Assembly: GCA_946478665.1 (NCBI GenBank)
Contig: CAMLCZ010000009.1
Coordinates: 1-64,000, forward strand
Reading direction: 5' to 3'
DNA: 64,000 nt
From: an uncultured Bartonella sp.
Lineage (GTDB): Bacteria > Pseudomonadota > Alphaproteobacteria > Rhizobiales > Rhizobiaceae
This document shows positions 10,048 to 19,456 of the stretch, one piece after another. Position numbers and translations under genes: made by a program. The notes beneath the pieces were generated by a model that was not told the origin of the DNA, did not search any database, and saw only the letters and a list, made by a program, of their open reading frames with translations. Positions within the stretch are counted from its first letter, which is position 1. Every line of letters starts with the position of its first letter.

Positions 10048-10896
10048 TTGTCTGGCTTTATAAAGCGTTTTATTCCACGTCGTTTTCGTTCCAATTCGGT
10101 GGAAATTCCGGTTGTCCGTTTGCAAGGAATGATTATGGATTCGTCTTCGCCTTTAAAACAGACATTGTCCCTCGGCTCATGTGCAGCCGCATTAGACAAA
10201 GCCTTTGCTGATAAAGAAGCACCGGCGATAGCCATCGCAATTAATTCGCCAGGTGGTTCGCCAGTTCAATCACGCTTGATTTATCGCCGTATCAGAGACC
10301 TTGCAGAAGAAAAAAATAAAAAGGTTCTGGTCTTTATTGAAGATGTTGCAGCATCGGGCGGTTATATGATTGCTTGTGCAGGTGACGAAATCTTTGCTGA
10401 TCCGTCTTCTGTTGTTGGATCTATTGGTGTTGTATCTTCTTCTTTCGGATTTCCGGAATTATTGAAAAAAATCGGTGTTGAACGCCGTGTCTATACTGCA
10501 GGCAAAAACAAGGTGTCGCTTGATCCTTTCCAGCCTGAGAAAAAGGCTGACATAGATCATTTGAAAGCCCTTCAATTGGAAATCCATGAAACCTTTATCA
10601 ATCTTGTTAAAGAAAGTCGCGGTACCAAGCTGGCTGATGATGCCAATCTATTTACTGGTATGTTCTGGACAGGCCTTAAAGGTAAGGAACTTGGGCTTGT
10701 TGATGAATTGGCTGATATGCGTTCGGTCATAAAAAACCGTTACGGAAAAGACGCAAAAATGAAGCTTGTTTCCTCTGCAAAAGGGTTATTCGGGCGTAAA
10801 AGTCCAGGTATCTCGGCAGGTCATATATCGGCTTTGGTTGATGGTGTGGTTGCTTCGGCTGAAGAGCGCGCAATATGGCAACGGTATGGTCTTTAA
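10048..10896 (+). CDS. S49 family signal-peptide-peptidase-like serine protease
   Basis: The product is a short SppA/SohB-type protease of about 282 residues. NSPGGSP (residues 66-72) forms the crotonase-like oxyanion region, the nucleophile is Ser103 in AASGGYMIA, and the general base is probably Lys153 in TAGKNKVSL. There is no strong membrane segment, unlike E. coli SppA. I start at TTG 10048, which is eight bases past GAGGAG; a GTG at 10039 abuts the ribosome-binding site. It is followed by a small membrane protein and ispE on the same strand. Likely role: trimming membrane or signal peptides. Confidence 0.88.
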   Translation: MSGFIKRFIPRRFRSNSVEIPVVRLQGMIMDSSSPLKQTLSLGSCAAALDKAFADKEAPAIAIAINSPGGSPVQSRLIYRRIRDLAEEKNKKVLVFIEDVAASGGYMIACAGDEIFADPSSVVGSIGVVSSSFGFPELLKKIGVERRVYTAGKNKVSLDPFQPEKKADIDHLKALQLEIHETFINLVKESRGTKLADDANLFTGMFWTGLKGKELGLVDELADMRSVIKNRYGKDAKMKLVSSAKGLFGRKSPGISAGHISALVDGVVASAEERAIWQRYGL

Positions 10897-11004
10897 AAAG
10901 TCGGAATTTTGCATAATCATATACAAACTTGATAGTGTCATACACAAACTTGATATGTTTTTATGATCGACCAAATAAGTATGCAGGGGGAGGAAGGATA
11001 AAAG

Positions 11005-11190
11005 ATGGCTAAGTTTGTTATATATGGTTTACTATGTGCGGCAGCCCTCTATGCTTATCGTGCCTTCAAACGTGAGTCCCAGCGGGTGGCTTTGCGTGTA
11101 AAACGTGCGGCAGCTGAACGGCGAACCGGTGCAAGAGGTACTTTGGTTAAAGACCCAAAAACGGGCGAATATTACGTAGAACGGGATTAA
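11005..11190 (+). CDS. small single-pass membrane protein, conserved hypothetical
   Basis: The 61-residue product has one N-terminal hydrophobic helix (FVIYGLLCAAALYAY), then a very basic amphipathic segment rich in Arg, and a short C-terminal tail with KDPKTGEYYVERD. The tail resembles a zinc-ribbon-less relict of small proteins found in this position in Hyphomicrobiales. AGGAAGG lies upstream of ATG 11005. It sits between the S49 protease and ispE, with six bases before ispE, so it is probably co-transcribed. No function is known. Confidence 0.75.
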   Translation: MAKFVIYGLLCAAALYAYRAFKRESQRVALRVKRAAAERRTGARGTLVKDPKTGEYYVERD

Positions 11191-11196
11191 TATCGG

Positions 11197-12099
11197 GTGT
11201 CACTGCCAATATCGGATATTGCTCAGCTTATCACGCCAATAAAAATAAATTTGGCGCTTCATGTTGTTGGTAAGCGGAATGACGGCTATCATCTACTTGA
11301 TAGCCTTGTATATTTCAGTTTCGAAGGGGATGTCCTTCACTATCAATCCTCGCAAGAAAATCAGTTTTCCGTTACGGGTTCTTACGCAAAAGAGCTTACC
11401 AACACGCCGAATAATTTGGTAGAGCGGGCGCGCCAATTCATGGCGGGTCGCTATCCAAACAATGTAAAACCTTGCCATTTGGTGCTTGATAAATTGTTGC
11501 CCATCGCTTCTGGCGTTGGTGGTGGTTCTGGCGATGCGGCTGCAACGATCGAATTATTGCGTCGTGAGTGGGCGGTTGACTGTAATGATGGTGATTTGCT
11601 GAAATCTGTGGTCTCGATAGGGGCAGATTTGCCAATGTGCCTTGCGGCTCTTTTGTATAAAAAACCGCTGCGCGCTACCGGCATTGGTGAGACACTGGAA
11701 ATCATAGAAGACGCTTGTTCCGTTCCCATGGTGCTAATTAATCATGGGCAAGAAATCTCAACGCCCGAAATATTTAAAAGATTAAGCCACACAAATGGGC
11801 AACCAATTTCTATCGACTATTCTGCATTAAAGACGGTTCAGTCTTTGGTAGCAGCGCTCGAAAACACGCGTAACGACCTATATGAACCCGCACATTTCCT
11901 TGCTCCTGAACTTGCGAATGTGTTAAAAACTTTGCAGCAATCGGGGGCGTTATTGGCAAGAATGTCGGGGTCTGGTGCAACATGTTTTGGTATTTATGCT
12001 AATAAACAAGATGCTGATGAAGCAGCAAAAAATATCAAGTCATTTCAACCGGATTGGTTTGTCAAATCCGTTGAAACAGTTGGATCGCGTCACAGTTAG
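11197..12099 (+). CDS. ispE: 4-diphosphocytidyl-2-C-methyl-D-erythritol kinase
   Basis: This GHMP kinase phosphorylates the 2-hydroxyl of CDP-methylerythritol in the MEP isoprenoid pathway. It shows KINLALHVVGKRNDGYHLLDS near the N terminus, the ATP-binding glycine-rich loop PIASGVGGGSGDAAAT, and the C-terminal GHMP motif ARMSGSGATCFGIY. It begins with GTG only six bases after the preceding small gene. The 300-residue length is normal. dxs (35064) and ispH (46753), the first and last steps of the same pathway, are also in this window but not linked. Confidence 0.96.
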   Translation: MSLPISDIAQLITPIKINLALHVVGKRNDGYHLLDSLVYFSFEGDVLHYQSSQENQFSVTGSYAKELTNTPNNLVERARQFMAGRYPNNVKPCHLVLDKLLPIASGVGGGSGDAAATIELLRREWAVDCNDGDLLKSVVSIGADLPMCLAALLYKKPLRATGIGETLEIIEDACSVPMVLINHGQEISTPEIFKRLSHTNGQPISIDYSALKTVQSLVAALENTRNDLYEPAHFLAPELANVLKTLQQSGALLARMSGSGATCFGIYANKQDADEAAKNIKSFQPDWFVKSVETVGSRHS

Positions 12100-12117
12100 A
12101 TAGAAGGATATGGAACA

Positions 12118-12648
12118 ATGCCGACAATTGATGAAAATGCAACGTTAGAAGCTCTTAACATTGCGGTTTTGACCATATCCGATACACGAAAAATGGAAGA
12201 AGACCGGTCTGGTGATGTGCTGCAAGAACGAATTTTATCGGCTGGCCATCATTTAGCAAAGCGCGCTATTGTTCGTGATGAAATTACCGATATTCGCGCA
12301 ATCATTGAAGAATGGGCTGCCGCCTCTGATGTTGAAATTATTATCACAACAGGTGGTACTGGCTTTACTGGTAGAGATATTACGCCGGAAGCGGTAGAGC
12401 CATTGTTTGACAAAAAAATGGATGGTTTTTCTGCGATGTTTCATAAAGTGTCGTATGAAACAATTGGCATGGTAACGATACAGTCGAGAGCAACGGCCGG
12501 TTTAATCAATGGCACATTTGTATTCTGCCTGCCAGGGTCAACAGGGGCTTGTAAGGATGCATGGGATCATATTTTGAAGGGTGAACTGGATAGCCGTCAA
12601 CGCCCACATAATTTGGTAATGCTTATGCCCCGCCTTATGGAACGCTGA
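12118..12648 (+). CDS. moaB: molybdenum cofactor biosynthesis protein B
   Basis: This MoaB/MogA-type protein acts in adenylylation of molybdopterin before molybdenum insertion. The 176-residue product has ITTGGTGFTGRDITPEAVEP, the core nucleotide/pterin-binding loop, with an upstream DEITDIRAIIEEW segment. AAGGA lies ahead of ATG 12118 and the gene follows ispE by 18 bases, so it probably closes the 10048-12648 operon. MoaB and MogA cannot be firmly separated by motif alone; length and sequence favour MoaB. Confidence 0.92.
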   Translation: MPTIDENATLEALNIAVLTISDTRKMEEDRSGDVLQERILSAGHHLAKRAIVRDEITDIRAIIEEWAAASDVEIIITTGGTGFTGRDITPEAVEPLFDKKMDGFSAMFHKVSYETIGMVTIQSRATAGLINGTFVFCLPGSTGACKDAWDHILKGELDSRQRPHNLVMLMPRLMER

Positions 12649-13050
12649 TTTATAATATTGTGTTTTAAGTCAAATAATAACAATTATATTTAAAATTATT
12701 TGGAAAACTGAGCGCCAAGCTGCAATTATTTGTTTGCTTGGTTTTTGTGATGACAAGCAATTGTCTTATTGTTGTGACGGCGAAGAATAATAAGGTCGGT
12801 TATCTTGGCATAACAATACATAATTTTGTTGTTAATCCATATTATTTATTTCTCTTAAGCAAAAAAAATCCTATTAGTTACCGCTATATCAAGCGAACCT
12901 ATGGATGATATATCCAATAGATGCTTAGATGAATATTAGTCGGTTAATTAATTTAGCCATTGATTTGATATTGGTAAAAACCGGAGACTGGTTTAGAGAG
13001 ATTTTTACAAAAGAACTCTTTAATATTTGGTTGGATGAGAGTTACGCATA
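12649..13050. other. AT-rich gap without a gene
   Basis: No gene or clear structured RNA was seen. The stretch is visibly more AT-rich than the flanking moaB operon, and this composition continues into the following membrane-protein gene. It should hold that gene's promoter, which I could not pinpoint. Confidence 0.6.
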
Positions 13051-15123
13051 ATGTCGGGAATCACGAAGTTTATTGGTAGCTGGAAATTTCTAATTGCATA
13101 TTTTTTGGTGGTTCCAATACTAATATTTGCTGTATGTTGGGATAATACCCGTGCTCCACACGAGATGGTTGCATTTTCTTTTTCAGAAAAGACACCAGAA
13201 ATATATTTGGGATCCTTTTTTAACAAAAGTAAAGACAACCTCTTAAGTTTCAGCGGAAATGAGCAGGATACAACACAAGGCGCGCTATCGGTAACCCGTG
13301 ACGGTCAGGCATTAAATCCGACATTTGATAAGCAAATAACCTCTTCCAGTCATTTTCGCATCTATGAAGTGAAGTCAGGTGACCAGATCTGTATGGATAA
13401 AAATTGTCATGCTGCAAAAGACGAGCTTAAAGTTGCGGCATTGACGGAAGGTAATGAGACCTATTTAACAACGGTCTCGGCAAAAATTCCAACCAGCGAT
13501 TTGCCTGTTTCAAAATCTATTTTTATTCATTCAGCAAAATCTATCGATATTTTTGTTGCTGATTTAACAGTAAATCAGGTCAAGAAGTTCTCATTAAATA
13601 ACAATGTAGCAAAGCCCATAAATTTCTATAAAGCCGATGGGGGCCCACGCTTACTCTCAAGTGAAATTATGCTGGTATTTTCAGCGTTGTTCTGGAGTAT
13701 GTTATTTTATATTTCGATATGTGTGATTGCAAAAAACTACAAAAAAATCGATATTTATGGCGGCATAATTATATTTATTGTTTTGTTTCAATATTTTATG
13801 TTGTTTCCTGGTGTTTTCACCAGCGACATGATTGTTAATGATGTGGGATCGGGACGATATGTTCTTTCTTATTCATCTCTCTATATGTTGCTTAATATAT
13901 TTATTGGATTGTTCAACTTTAAAGCCATCCAGCTTCCCGTTGTAATACTGTTTTTAATGGCGTTTTTTGCTATTATTGCTTCTATAAAAAACGAAAAAAT
14001 AAAGAAGATTTATTACCTAGTAACAGCGCTATTAATTGTCTTCTGCCCAATTTTTTATGCGGTTTTATTTGTGTCGCAACGTCTATATTATCCGCCTTTG
14101 TTAATGGTATTATCTATTTACTTCTTTGTTCGGTCATTATCAGCAAACAAAGGTCAGTATTATGATATAACATATTCCATGTTGTTTGCTGGTGCAGCTT
14201 TCATGCTGAAAAGTGAATACATTATATTTATACTGGCTTATTTTGTTGTTTTTTACCTTTATCACGGCGTCATTCGCTATAAAAAAATTAGAGTGTGCGC
14301 AGCTACAATTGTTGGCCTTTTGATTTCATATTTTTGTGTCGGGGCAATTATTCCCATGCTCTATGGTGTTGATAGCCGATATGAAAAACTACGTCAGCAA
14401 AATATTTCCTTGTTGGATATTGCTCAGCCCTATGTTCCATGCCCGGGCAGTAGCATGGAAAAAAATCCGATAAAGGCTTCAGCATATATCGTTAAAGGTG
14501 TTGAATTATCGGGTGGATTAAAGGCTTATTGTGATAGTAGCAATCCAGAAAACTTTGTTTGGACGGCAGCGAAGGGAATGTGGATGCCAGTTGATGTCCA
14601 AGCAGAAATTAATGAGAATCTAAAAAAGGGGTATCTTATTTCTTTAACTGTGTTGCCTCAACCGGCAATGGAGCGGTTTAAGGATCGGGGCTTGGCCATT
14701 ATGAACCGAAGTGTTTGGCAATTGGTAGACCAATATGCAACGCGCGACACTGATAATGGTTTTCATCCAGCAAATGCGGATCGTATGAATTTGGTCTTGG
14801 ATAGACCGCTTTTCGAACCTTCAACACAATATATTATGAGTGTCGCAAATATGTTTAATAGCCAGATAAATTACTGGAATTGGCTGGCTGTTTTGATTGT
14901 CGTATTAGTTTATCCCGTTATTCTCTATCGCACAAAAGCAACATTCACGTTAAATATCGCGGTTATTGTTTACGGGGTTGCTTCCATTTTCCTATCACCA
15001 GCAGTCAATTGGGCCTACATTGTGATGATCCCTATATGGGCGCTGTTTGCAATTCCTTTGGCATTAATGGAGCGTGATTGGCTTAAAGATGTCGTTATTA
15101 ACGACAGCGACGGCGAGCAATAA
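13051..15123 (+). CDS. large multi-pass membrane protein of unknown family
   Basis: I do not recognise the family. The 690-residue product has an N-terminal hydrophobic helix (residues 11-28), a long hydrophilic, probably periplasmic region (about 30-200) with one CxxxxxC pair (MDKNCH and the preceding Cys), then about nine to ten hydrophobic helices between 205 and 430, a second extracytoplasmic domain (about 430-600) with CPGSS and YCDSSN, and two to three final helices before a charged tail. This GT-C-like architecture resembles oligosaccharide or lipid-linked sugar transferases, but no catalytic motif was identified. The gene is AT-rich, alone, and bracketed by repeat-containing gaps, which suggests acquisition. 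Confidence 0.8.
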   Translation: MSGITKFIGSWKFLIAYFLVVPILIFAVCWDNTRAPHEMVAFSFSEKTPEIYLGSFFNKSKDNLLSFSGNEQDTTQGALSVTRDGQALNPTFDKQITSSSHFRIYEVKSGDQICMDKNCHAAKDELKVAALTEGNETYLTTVSAKIPTSDLPVSKSIFIHSAKSIDIFVADLTVNQVKKFSLNNNVAKPINFYKADGGPRLLSSEIMLVFSALFWSMLFYISICVIAKNYKKIDIYGGIIIFIVLFQYFMLFPGVFTSDMIVNDVGSGRYVLSYSSLYMLLNIFIGLFNFKAIQLPVVILFLMAFFAIIASIKNEKIKKIYYLVTALLIVFCPIFYAVLFVSQRLYYPPLLMVLSIYFFVRSLSANKGQYYDITYSMLFAGAAFMLKSEYIIFILAYFVVFYLYHGVIRYKKIRVCAATIVGLLISYFCVGAIIPMLYGVDSRYEKLRQQNISLLDIAQPYVPCPGSSMEKNPIKASAYIVKGVELSGGLKAYCDSSNPENFVWTAAKGMWMPVDVQAEINENLKKGYLISLTVLPQPAMERFKDRGLAIMNRSVWQLVDQYATRDTDNGFHPANADRMNLVLDRPLFEPSTQYIMSVANMFNSQINYWNWLAVLIVVLVYPVILYRTKATFTLNIAVIVYGVASIFLSPAVNWAYIVMIPIWALFAIPLALMERDWLKDVVINDSDGEQ

Positions 15124-15146
15124 TCTACGAGGAACAATAATCTACT

Positions 15147-15290
15147 ATGACGCTTTGGGATATTTATTGTGAAGCTTGTGGACATTTATCGCCTGTCGTG
15201 ATGGGCGCGAAGCAAAATAACTATGAAAACACCCATTTTGTTATTTTAGTGAAGCGTCTTTCGCGACTTTTATCGAAATCCAATCAGTGA
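15147..15290 (+). CDS. possible 47-residue protein with a CxxC pair
   Basis: A short frame begins at ATG 15147, 13 bases after CGAGGA, and ends at TGA 15288. The product starts MTLWDIYCEACGHLSPVV, where CEAC resembles half of a zinc ribbon, and ends in a basic helix. There is no second CxxC pair, so it may be a fragment. It follows the large membrane protein by 23 bases on the same strand. Coding status is uncertain. Confidence 0.25.
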   Translation: MTLWDIYCEACGHLSPVVMGAKQNNYENTHFVILVKRLSRLLSKSNQ

Positions 15291-15930
15291 TCTGGTTTTT
15301 GTAGGAGTAATCATCGCGTTATCGTCAAGAGAAAAACCAGTGAGCCAGACAAATAATGAGCTTCAGGCAGGTTTTTGATAAAACATCAAAAAAATACAAA
15401 CTAGGTTTTAACTATAGTTGATACACGTGTTGCCAAACTGTTTGCTATAGCCATATAAAACGCAAATAGTCGTGTGGTCTATGTTTTGTTTTAAAGAAAA
15501 TAATTCGCGTGCATTTGTTGAATACGTGCATTTGTTGAACAAAAGAATGCGGAATTAGGGCTTGGTCGCGTCTGGCGCAGTCAATTCAGTGCTTTCGGCG
15601 CACATTGAGGACGTGTTAAAATTACACTTCAAAGTGCAGTTAAAAATAGACACCAAAGCAGTGTTATAAGCGCAATCAACATGGTGTCAAAAGCAGGTAT
15701 CAAATTGATAGAGAGTAACACACATTAAAATAGTATGGAAAAACAGACACCAACGACTGTTGAAAAACAGACACCAACGACTGTTGAAAAACAGACACGG
15801 AAGCTGCTGTTGAAAAGCAAATGTCAAAGTGGTGTTGAACAGCCACCAAAGTGCTGTTGAGCCACTTCGCAAATGTGTGCTTAAGATTTTTGCAAGCCCT
15901 TTGGTGCGTGGCTGAATATTGTTTTAAGGA
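15291..15930. other. repeat-containing gap without a recognised gene
   Basis: Apart from the tandem array at 15738-15858 and a short direct repeat of gtgcatttgttgaa around 15510-15540, nothing recognisable is present. Earlier parts of the gap (about 15600-15720) contain phrases such as agacaccaaagcagtgtt that look like more decayed units of the same array. Confidence 0.6.
15738..15858. repeat. array of five degenerate 22-26 bp repeats
   Basis: The unit gaaaaacagacaccaacgac plus tgtt (24 bp) occurs twice exactly, followed by three diverging units of 26, 25 and 22 bp, all ending in tgtt. A plus-strand frame from ATG 15735 would read EKQTPTTV repeats for 41 codons, but the later units drift in length and frame, so a coding role is unlikely. 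Confidence 0.85.
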
Positions 15931-16428
15931 TTAAGGCAATAAAATTTGCACCGGCAACGTAATTGGCGTGAGTTTCTTGATGCTTGCATCGAGATGGTGA
16001 TGTTGTGCTGCAATCTTCAACAATTGTTCTTTGAGAGCAAGAATGCCGGAATCGAGATGCGTATAGCGCGTAAAGAGCTTTTTTATAAAAGATAATTTAT
16101 TGGCGGACAAAATGCTGAATTTTGCCGGTTGTGTATTGGATTCGATATGCCGCCCGATAATTTCCCGCCATTGGTCAAGCAATCGCGTGCCGGGTTTTAA
16201 AACCAAAACCCATTTGCCTTTTGTGCTATCCAACACTTTATGGAAATTGGTCTTGTCGACGTAACGACACCCCGTACCATCGGCTATTTTTTTCAATAGC
16301 TGGTTCTCGTTATCAGACCATAAAACAACTTCACTGATAATTCCGAAGACAACACCCCCCACCAACATGGCAAGCGTGTCTGTTAGCGGGTCTATATCAT
16401 TGTCACAAGGAATGAGAACACTAATCAT
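15931..16428 (-). CDS. glycosyltransferase-family-2-like protein, small
   Basis: The 165-residue product begins ISVLIPCDNDIDPLTDTL, the first strand and helix of a GT-A fold, and continues with a GCRYV strand and a WVLVLKPGTRLL strand. The usual DxD metal motif is not evident, and the protein is only about two thirds of a full GT2 domain. It is divergent from the PA0069-type gene, an arrangement seen in other Hyphomicrobiales. Function is unproven: it may be a non-catalytic or highly reduced transferase. Confidence 0.7.
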   Translation of the reverse strand: MISVLIPCDNDIDPLTDTLAMLVGGVVFGIISEVVLWSDNENQLLKKIADGTGCRYVDKTNFHKVLDSTKGKWVLVLKPGTRLLDQWREIIGRHIESNTQPAKFSILSANKLSFIKKLFTRYTHLDSGILALKEQLLKIAAQHHHLDASIKKLTPITLPVQILLP

Positions 16429-16563
16429 TCTTTCCTCATAAAACAGTTTTTTGTCAAAATCACGAAAAATTTATGTTCATGTTTTGTTCTTTGTGTCATA
16501 CTGACAAAGATAATTAGGAATTAATGAAGCACTTTGGACCTTTGCAAACAACCGTAGAGAGCG

Positions 16564-17742
16564 ATGATAAACCAACAATTGCGCCAGACAATGGCAGAAG
16601 CGGACCGTATAGCCTTCAGTGATTTTGCAGGTGAAGGCGCCAATGAATTTGTGCGTCAAACACCTTTGCGTGTGCAAAAGGAAAAGATCAAAGGACGCGG
16701 TGCAGCCTTAAACCCGCCGGGAAGATTTGAAAACTATGTGCAGTCGCAGTTTGATGATGGTTGGGATTATGATGAACCACTTGAGCCGTTACAAACAACT
16801 GTAGAGGTGGAAAAGGCTCACAGTATCATTACGCATAATACATCACCTGACATTGTCTTTGATTGTTCGATAAATCCCTATCGCGGTTGTGAGCATGGTT
16901 GTGTTTATTGTTATGCCCGTCCGACACATGCCTATATGGGATTATCGTCAGGAATTGATTTTGAGACGCGTTTATTTGTCAAACCAGACGCGGCAAAAAT
17001 CCTTGAGCGTGAAATATCGAAGCCAAACTATAAGCCTAAAACAATATTTATTGGCACAAATACCGATCCTTATCAGCCGATTGAAAAAAAATGGCAAATT
17101 ATGCGCCAAATAGTTGAGGTTTTGGATAGGGCTAATCACCCACTTTGCATTGTTACAAAATCTGCATTGGTGGTGCGTGATATTGATATACTGGCAAGAA
17201 TGGCGGAAAAAAAGCTCATTCGCGTTGCTTTATCTGTTACGACATTGGATAGGCGTTTGGCGCGCTCGTTGGAACCGCGTGCTTCAACAGCTAAACGGCG
17301 TTTGTGGGCTGTAAAACAACTGTCGAGTATGGGCATACCTGTTTCTGTTATTGTTGCACCAATTATACCCGGTTTGAATGACCATGAATTGGAAGCAATT
17401 TTAAAAGAGGCAAAATCGGCAGGCGCAGTGAATGCAAGCTACACAATATTGCGGTTGCCTTATGAAGTTGCCCCCTTGTTTAAAGATTGGTTGTTAAGGG
17501 AATATCCAGATAGATACCGACGGGTTATGCAACTTTTGCGGGATATGCGCGGTGGAAAAGATTACGACGCCAATTGGCGGTCACGAATGTGTGGTGAAGG
17601 GATTTATGCCAAATTAATTTCCAATCGGTTCCGTATTGCTAAACAACAATTAGGTTTAAATCGACATACAATGAAATTGTCTACGGCAGAATTTGTTCCG
17701 CCTCTTGCTTGTGCAAAACAATTATCATTTTCGTTCGAATGA
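16564..17742 (+). CDS. PA0069 family radical SAM protein
   Basis: The 392-residue protein has the radical SAM cluster signature at Cys109, Cys113 and Cys116 in INPYRGCEHGCVYCYARP, which binds a 4Fe-4S cluster for SAM cleavage. GTNTDPYQPIEKKW and the SVTTLD strand follow in the barrel. It belongs to the PA0069/SPL-like group whose substrate is not established. The start at ATG 16564 gives the usual N-terminal extension for the family. It is followed closely by rnhB on the same strand, as in related genomes. Confidence 0.92.
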   Translation: MINQQLRQTMAEADRIAFSDFAGEGANEFVRQTPLRVQKEKIKGRGAALNPPGRFENYVQSQFDDGWDYDEPLEPLQTTVEVEKAHSIITHNTSPDIVFDCSINPYRGCEHGCVYCYARPTHAYMGLSSGIDFETRLFVKPDAAKILEREISKPNYKPKTIFIGTNTDPYQPIEKKWQIMRQIVEVLDRANHPLCIVTKSALVVRDIDILARMAEKKLIRVALSVTTLDRRLARSLEPRASTAKRRLWAVKQLSSMGIPVSVIVAPIIPGLNDHELEAILKEAKSAGAVNASYTILRLPYEVAPLFKDWLLREYPDRYRRVMQLLRDMRGGKDYDANWRSRMCGEGIYAKLISNRFRIAKQQLGLNRHTMKLSTAEFVPPLACAKQLSFSFE

Positions 17743-17826
17743 TTTTTATTGGCTTGTGACAATTTTTATAGCTTTAATGCTTGGTTGGACTTGCGGAAAA
17801 ATGAAGGTGGTGCAACAAAGCGTCTT

Positions 17827-18483
17827 ATGTCTGAAAAAAAGTCCGATTTACCATTGTTTTATAATGTGCCGTTGCAACCCGATTATTCGGCGGAAGAGCG
17901 TTTATTGTCTAAAGGCTATCATCATATTGCCGGTGTTGATGAGGTTGGGCGCGGACCATTGGCTGGTCCTGTTGTTACAGCGGCGGTTATTTTGGATCGC
18001 AACAATATTCCGATAGGATTGAATGATTCAAAAAAATTATCGGCCAAAAAACGTGTGAAACTGTTTTGCGACATATTGGATAGCGCATTGGCTGTTTCCG
18101 TTTCTAGTCTGTCAGCAACAACAATTGATAAAACAGATATTCGCAAAGCGGCACTGGAAGCAATGCGAAGGTCAGTAGCAGGGTTATTTGTTAACGCAGA
18201 TTATGTTTTGGTTGATGGCAGAGATATTCCCCCAGGGCTCAAATGCCCTGCTGAAGCCTTGATTAAAGGGGATCAACGTTCCCAGTCTATTGCCGCAGCT
18301 TCCATTGTCGCCAAAGTGGTTCGTGACCGCATGATGGAGCGGGCAGGGGAAGTTTATCCGGAATATGGTTTTGAAAAACATGTTGGTTATGCCACAGCCG
18401 CCCATCGTTCTGCTATTGAAGACAAAGGCCCTGTCAGCCGTCTACACCGTTATAGTTTTGCACCAATTAAAGGGCGTTTTTGA
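17827..18483 (+). CDS. rnhB: ribonuclease HII
   Basis: This enzyme cleaves RNA of RNA-DNA hybrids and starts ribonucleotide excision repair. [14 protein letters not shown] (Asp38 and Glu39 from the chosen start) provides two acidic ligands, LNDSKKL and the VDG strand follow, and [13 protein letters not shown] is the conserved substrate-binding helix. I use ATG 17827 (218 residues); an in-frame ATG at 17749 would add 26 residues without family similarity. In the related genomes I recall, ccrM lies next to rnhB; here a Sua5-type gene follows and ccrM is 42 kb away. Confidence 0.95.
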   Translation: MSEKKSDLPLFYNVPLQPDYSAEERLLSKGYHHIAGVDEVGRGPLAGPVVTAAVILDRNNIPIGLNDSKKLSAKKRVKLFCDILDSALAVSVSSLSATTIDKTDIRKAALEAMRRSVAGLFVNADYVLVDGRDIPPGLKCPAEALIKGDQRSQSIAAASIVAKVVRDRMMERAGEVYPEYGFEKHVGYATAAHRSAIEDKGPVSRLHRYSFAPIKGRF

Positions 18484-18494
18484 GGATAAATATT

Positions 18495-19454
18495 ATGAAC
18501 ATTCTCCCTCCCAGTGAGGAAAATATATCCAAAGCAGTTCATTATCTCGATCAGGGAGAATTGGTCGTATTACCGACAGAAACAGTCTATGGCCTTGCAG
18601 CCGATGCGACAAATGGCGCGGCTGTTGCCAATATATTTGCAACAAAGGGGCGTCCGCAATTTAATCCGCTTATAGCCCATGTCAGTGATGCAAAAATGGC
18701 AGAGCGTATTGTACAAATAGATAAACTGTCTGAACACCTTATTGAAAAGTTCTGGCCGGGGCCACTGACCTTGGTTTTACCATTGCGGGATGGGCATAAT
18801 ATTCACCCTTTGACGACGGCAGGGTTGAATACGCTGGCAGTGCGAAATCCTATAGGTGTCTTTAGTGAAATTATTCGTCGGCTTGACCGCCCCGTTGCTG
18901 CACCAAGCGCCAATATTTCTGGTCGTTTAAGCGGCACCCATGCAGAAGATGTTGCAGATATGCTGGGTGATAAAGTGCCGCTCATTATTGATGGTGGCGC
19001 AACACCTATCGGTGTTGAATCGACAATTATCAAAATTGCAGATGGAAACGCTTTTTTATTGCGTCCAGGTGGTATACCTGCCGAAGAAATCGAGGACTCA
19101 CTTGGTTTGAAACTTGCAAGAGTAGATCAGCGTGCGGCGATTGAAGCGCCGGGAATGTTGAAATCCCATTATGCGCCCAACGCATTTGTTAGGTTGGATG
19201 TTGATGAGGTGCAAGATGGCGAAGCGTTATTGTCTTTTGGCAAGCAGAATACACGTCATAAAGAACGTGCGGTTGAAACTTTAAACTTAAGCCAAAGCGG
19301 CAGTTTAAAAGAGGCGGCAGCTAACCTATTTCATTATTTGAAGCAACTTGATGGTGGTCATGTAAAATGCATCGCTGTTGAGCCAATACCGTTTTCGGGC
19401 TTAGGCGAGGCAATCAACGATCGTTTGCAGCGTGCCGCGGCACCTAGAAAGTAA
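18495..19454 (+). CDS. L-threonylcarbamoyladenylate synthase (long Sua5 type)
   Basis: The enzyme makes threonylcarbamoyl-AMP from threonine, bicarbonate and ATP for t6A37 modification of ANN-decoding tRNAs. The N-terminal YrdC domain has VVLPTETVYGLAADA and KGRPQFNPLIAHV; the linker and C-terminal Sua5 domain (GMLKSHYAPN onward) complete a 319-residue long form. ATG 18495 follows TGAGGA by nine bases and lies 11 bases after rnhB; an ATG-like frame start at 18480 overlaps rnhB and is less likely. Confidence 0.93.
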   Translation: MNILPPSEENISKAVHYLDQGELVVLPTETVYGLAADATNGAAVANIFATKGRPQFNPLIAHVSDAKMAERIVQIDKLSEHLIEKFWPGPLTLVLPLRDGHNIHPLTTAGLNTLAVRNPIGVFSEIIRRLDRPVAAPSANISGRLSGTHAEDVADMLGDKVPLIIDGGATPIGVESTIIKIADGNAFLLRPGGIPAEEIEDSLGLKLARVDQRAAIEAPGMLKSHYAPNAFVRLDVDEVQDGEALLSFGKQNTRHKERAVETLNLSQSGSLKEAAANLFHYLKQLDGGHVKCIAVEPIPFSGLGEAINDRLQRAAAPRK

Positions 19455-19456
19455 AC

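Noticed and set aside
15735-15860. 41-codon frame with EKQTPTTV repeats
   Set aside because: The unit length drifts between 22 and 26 bases, so the reading frame is not kept along the array.
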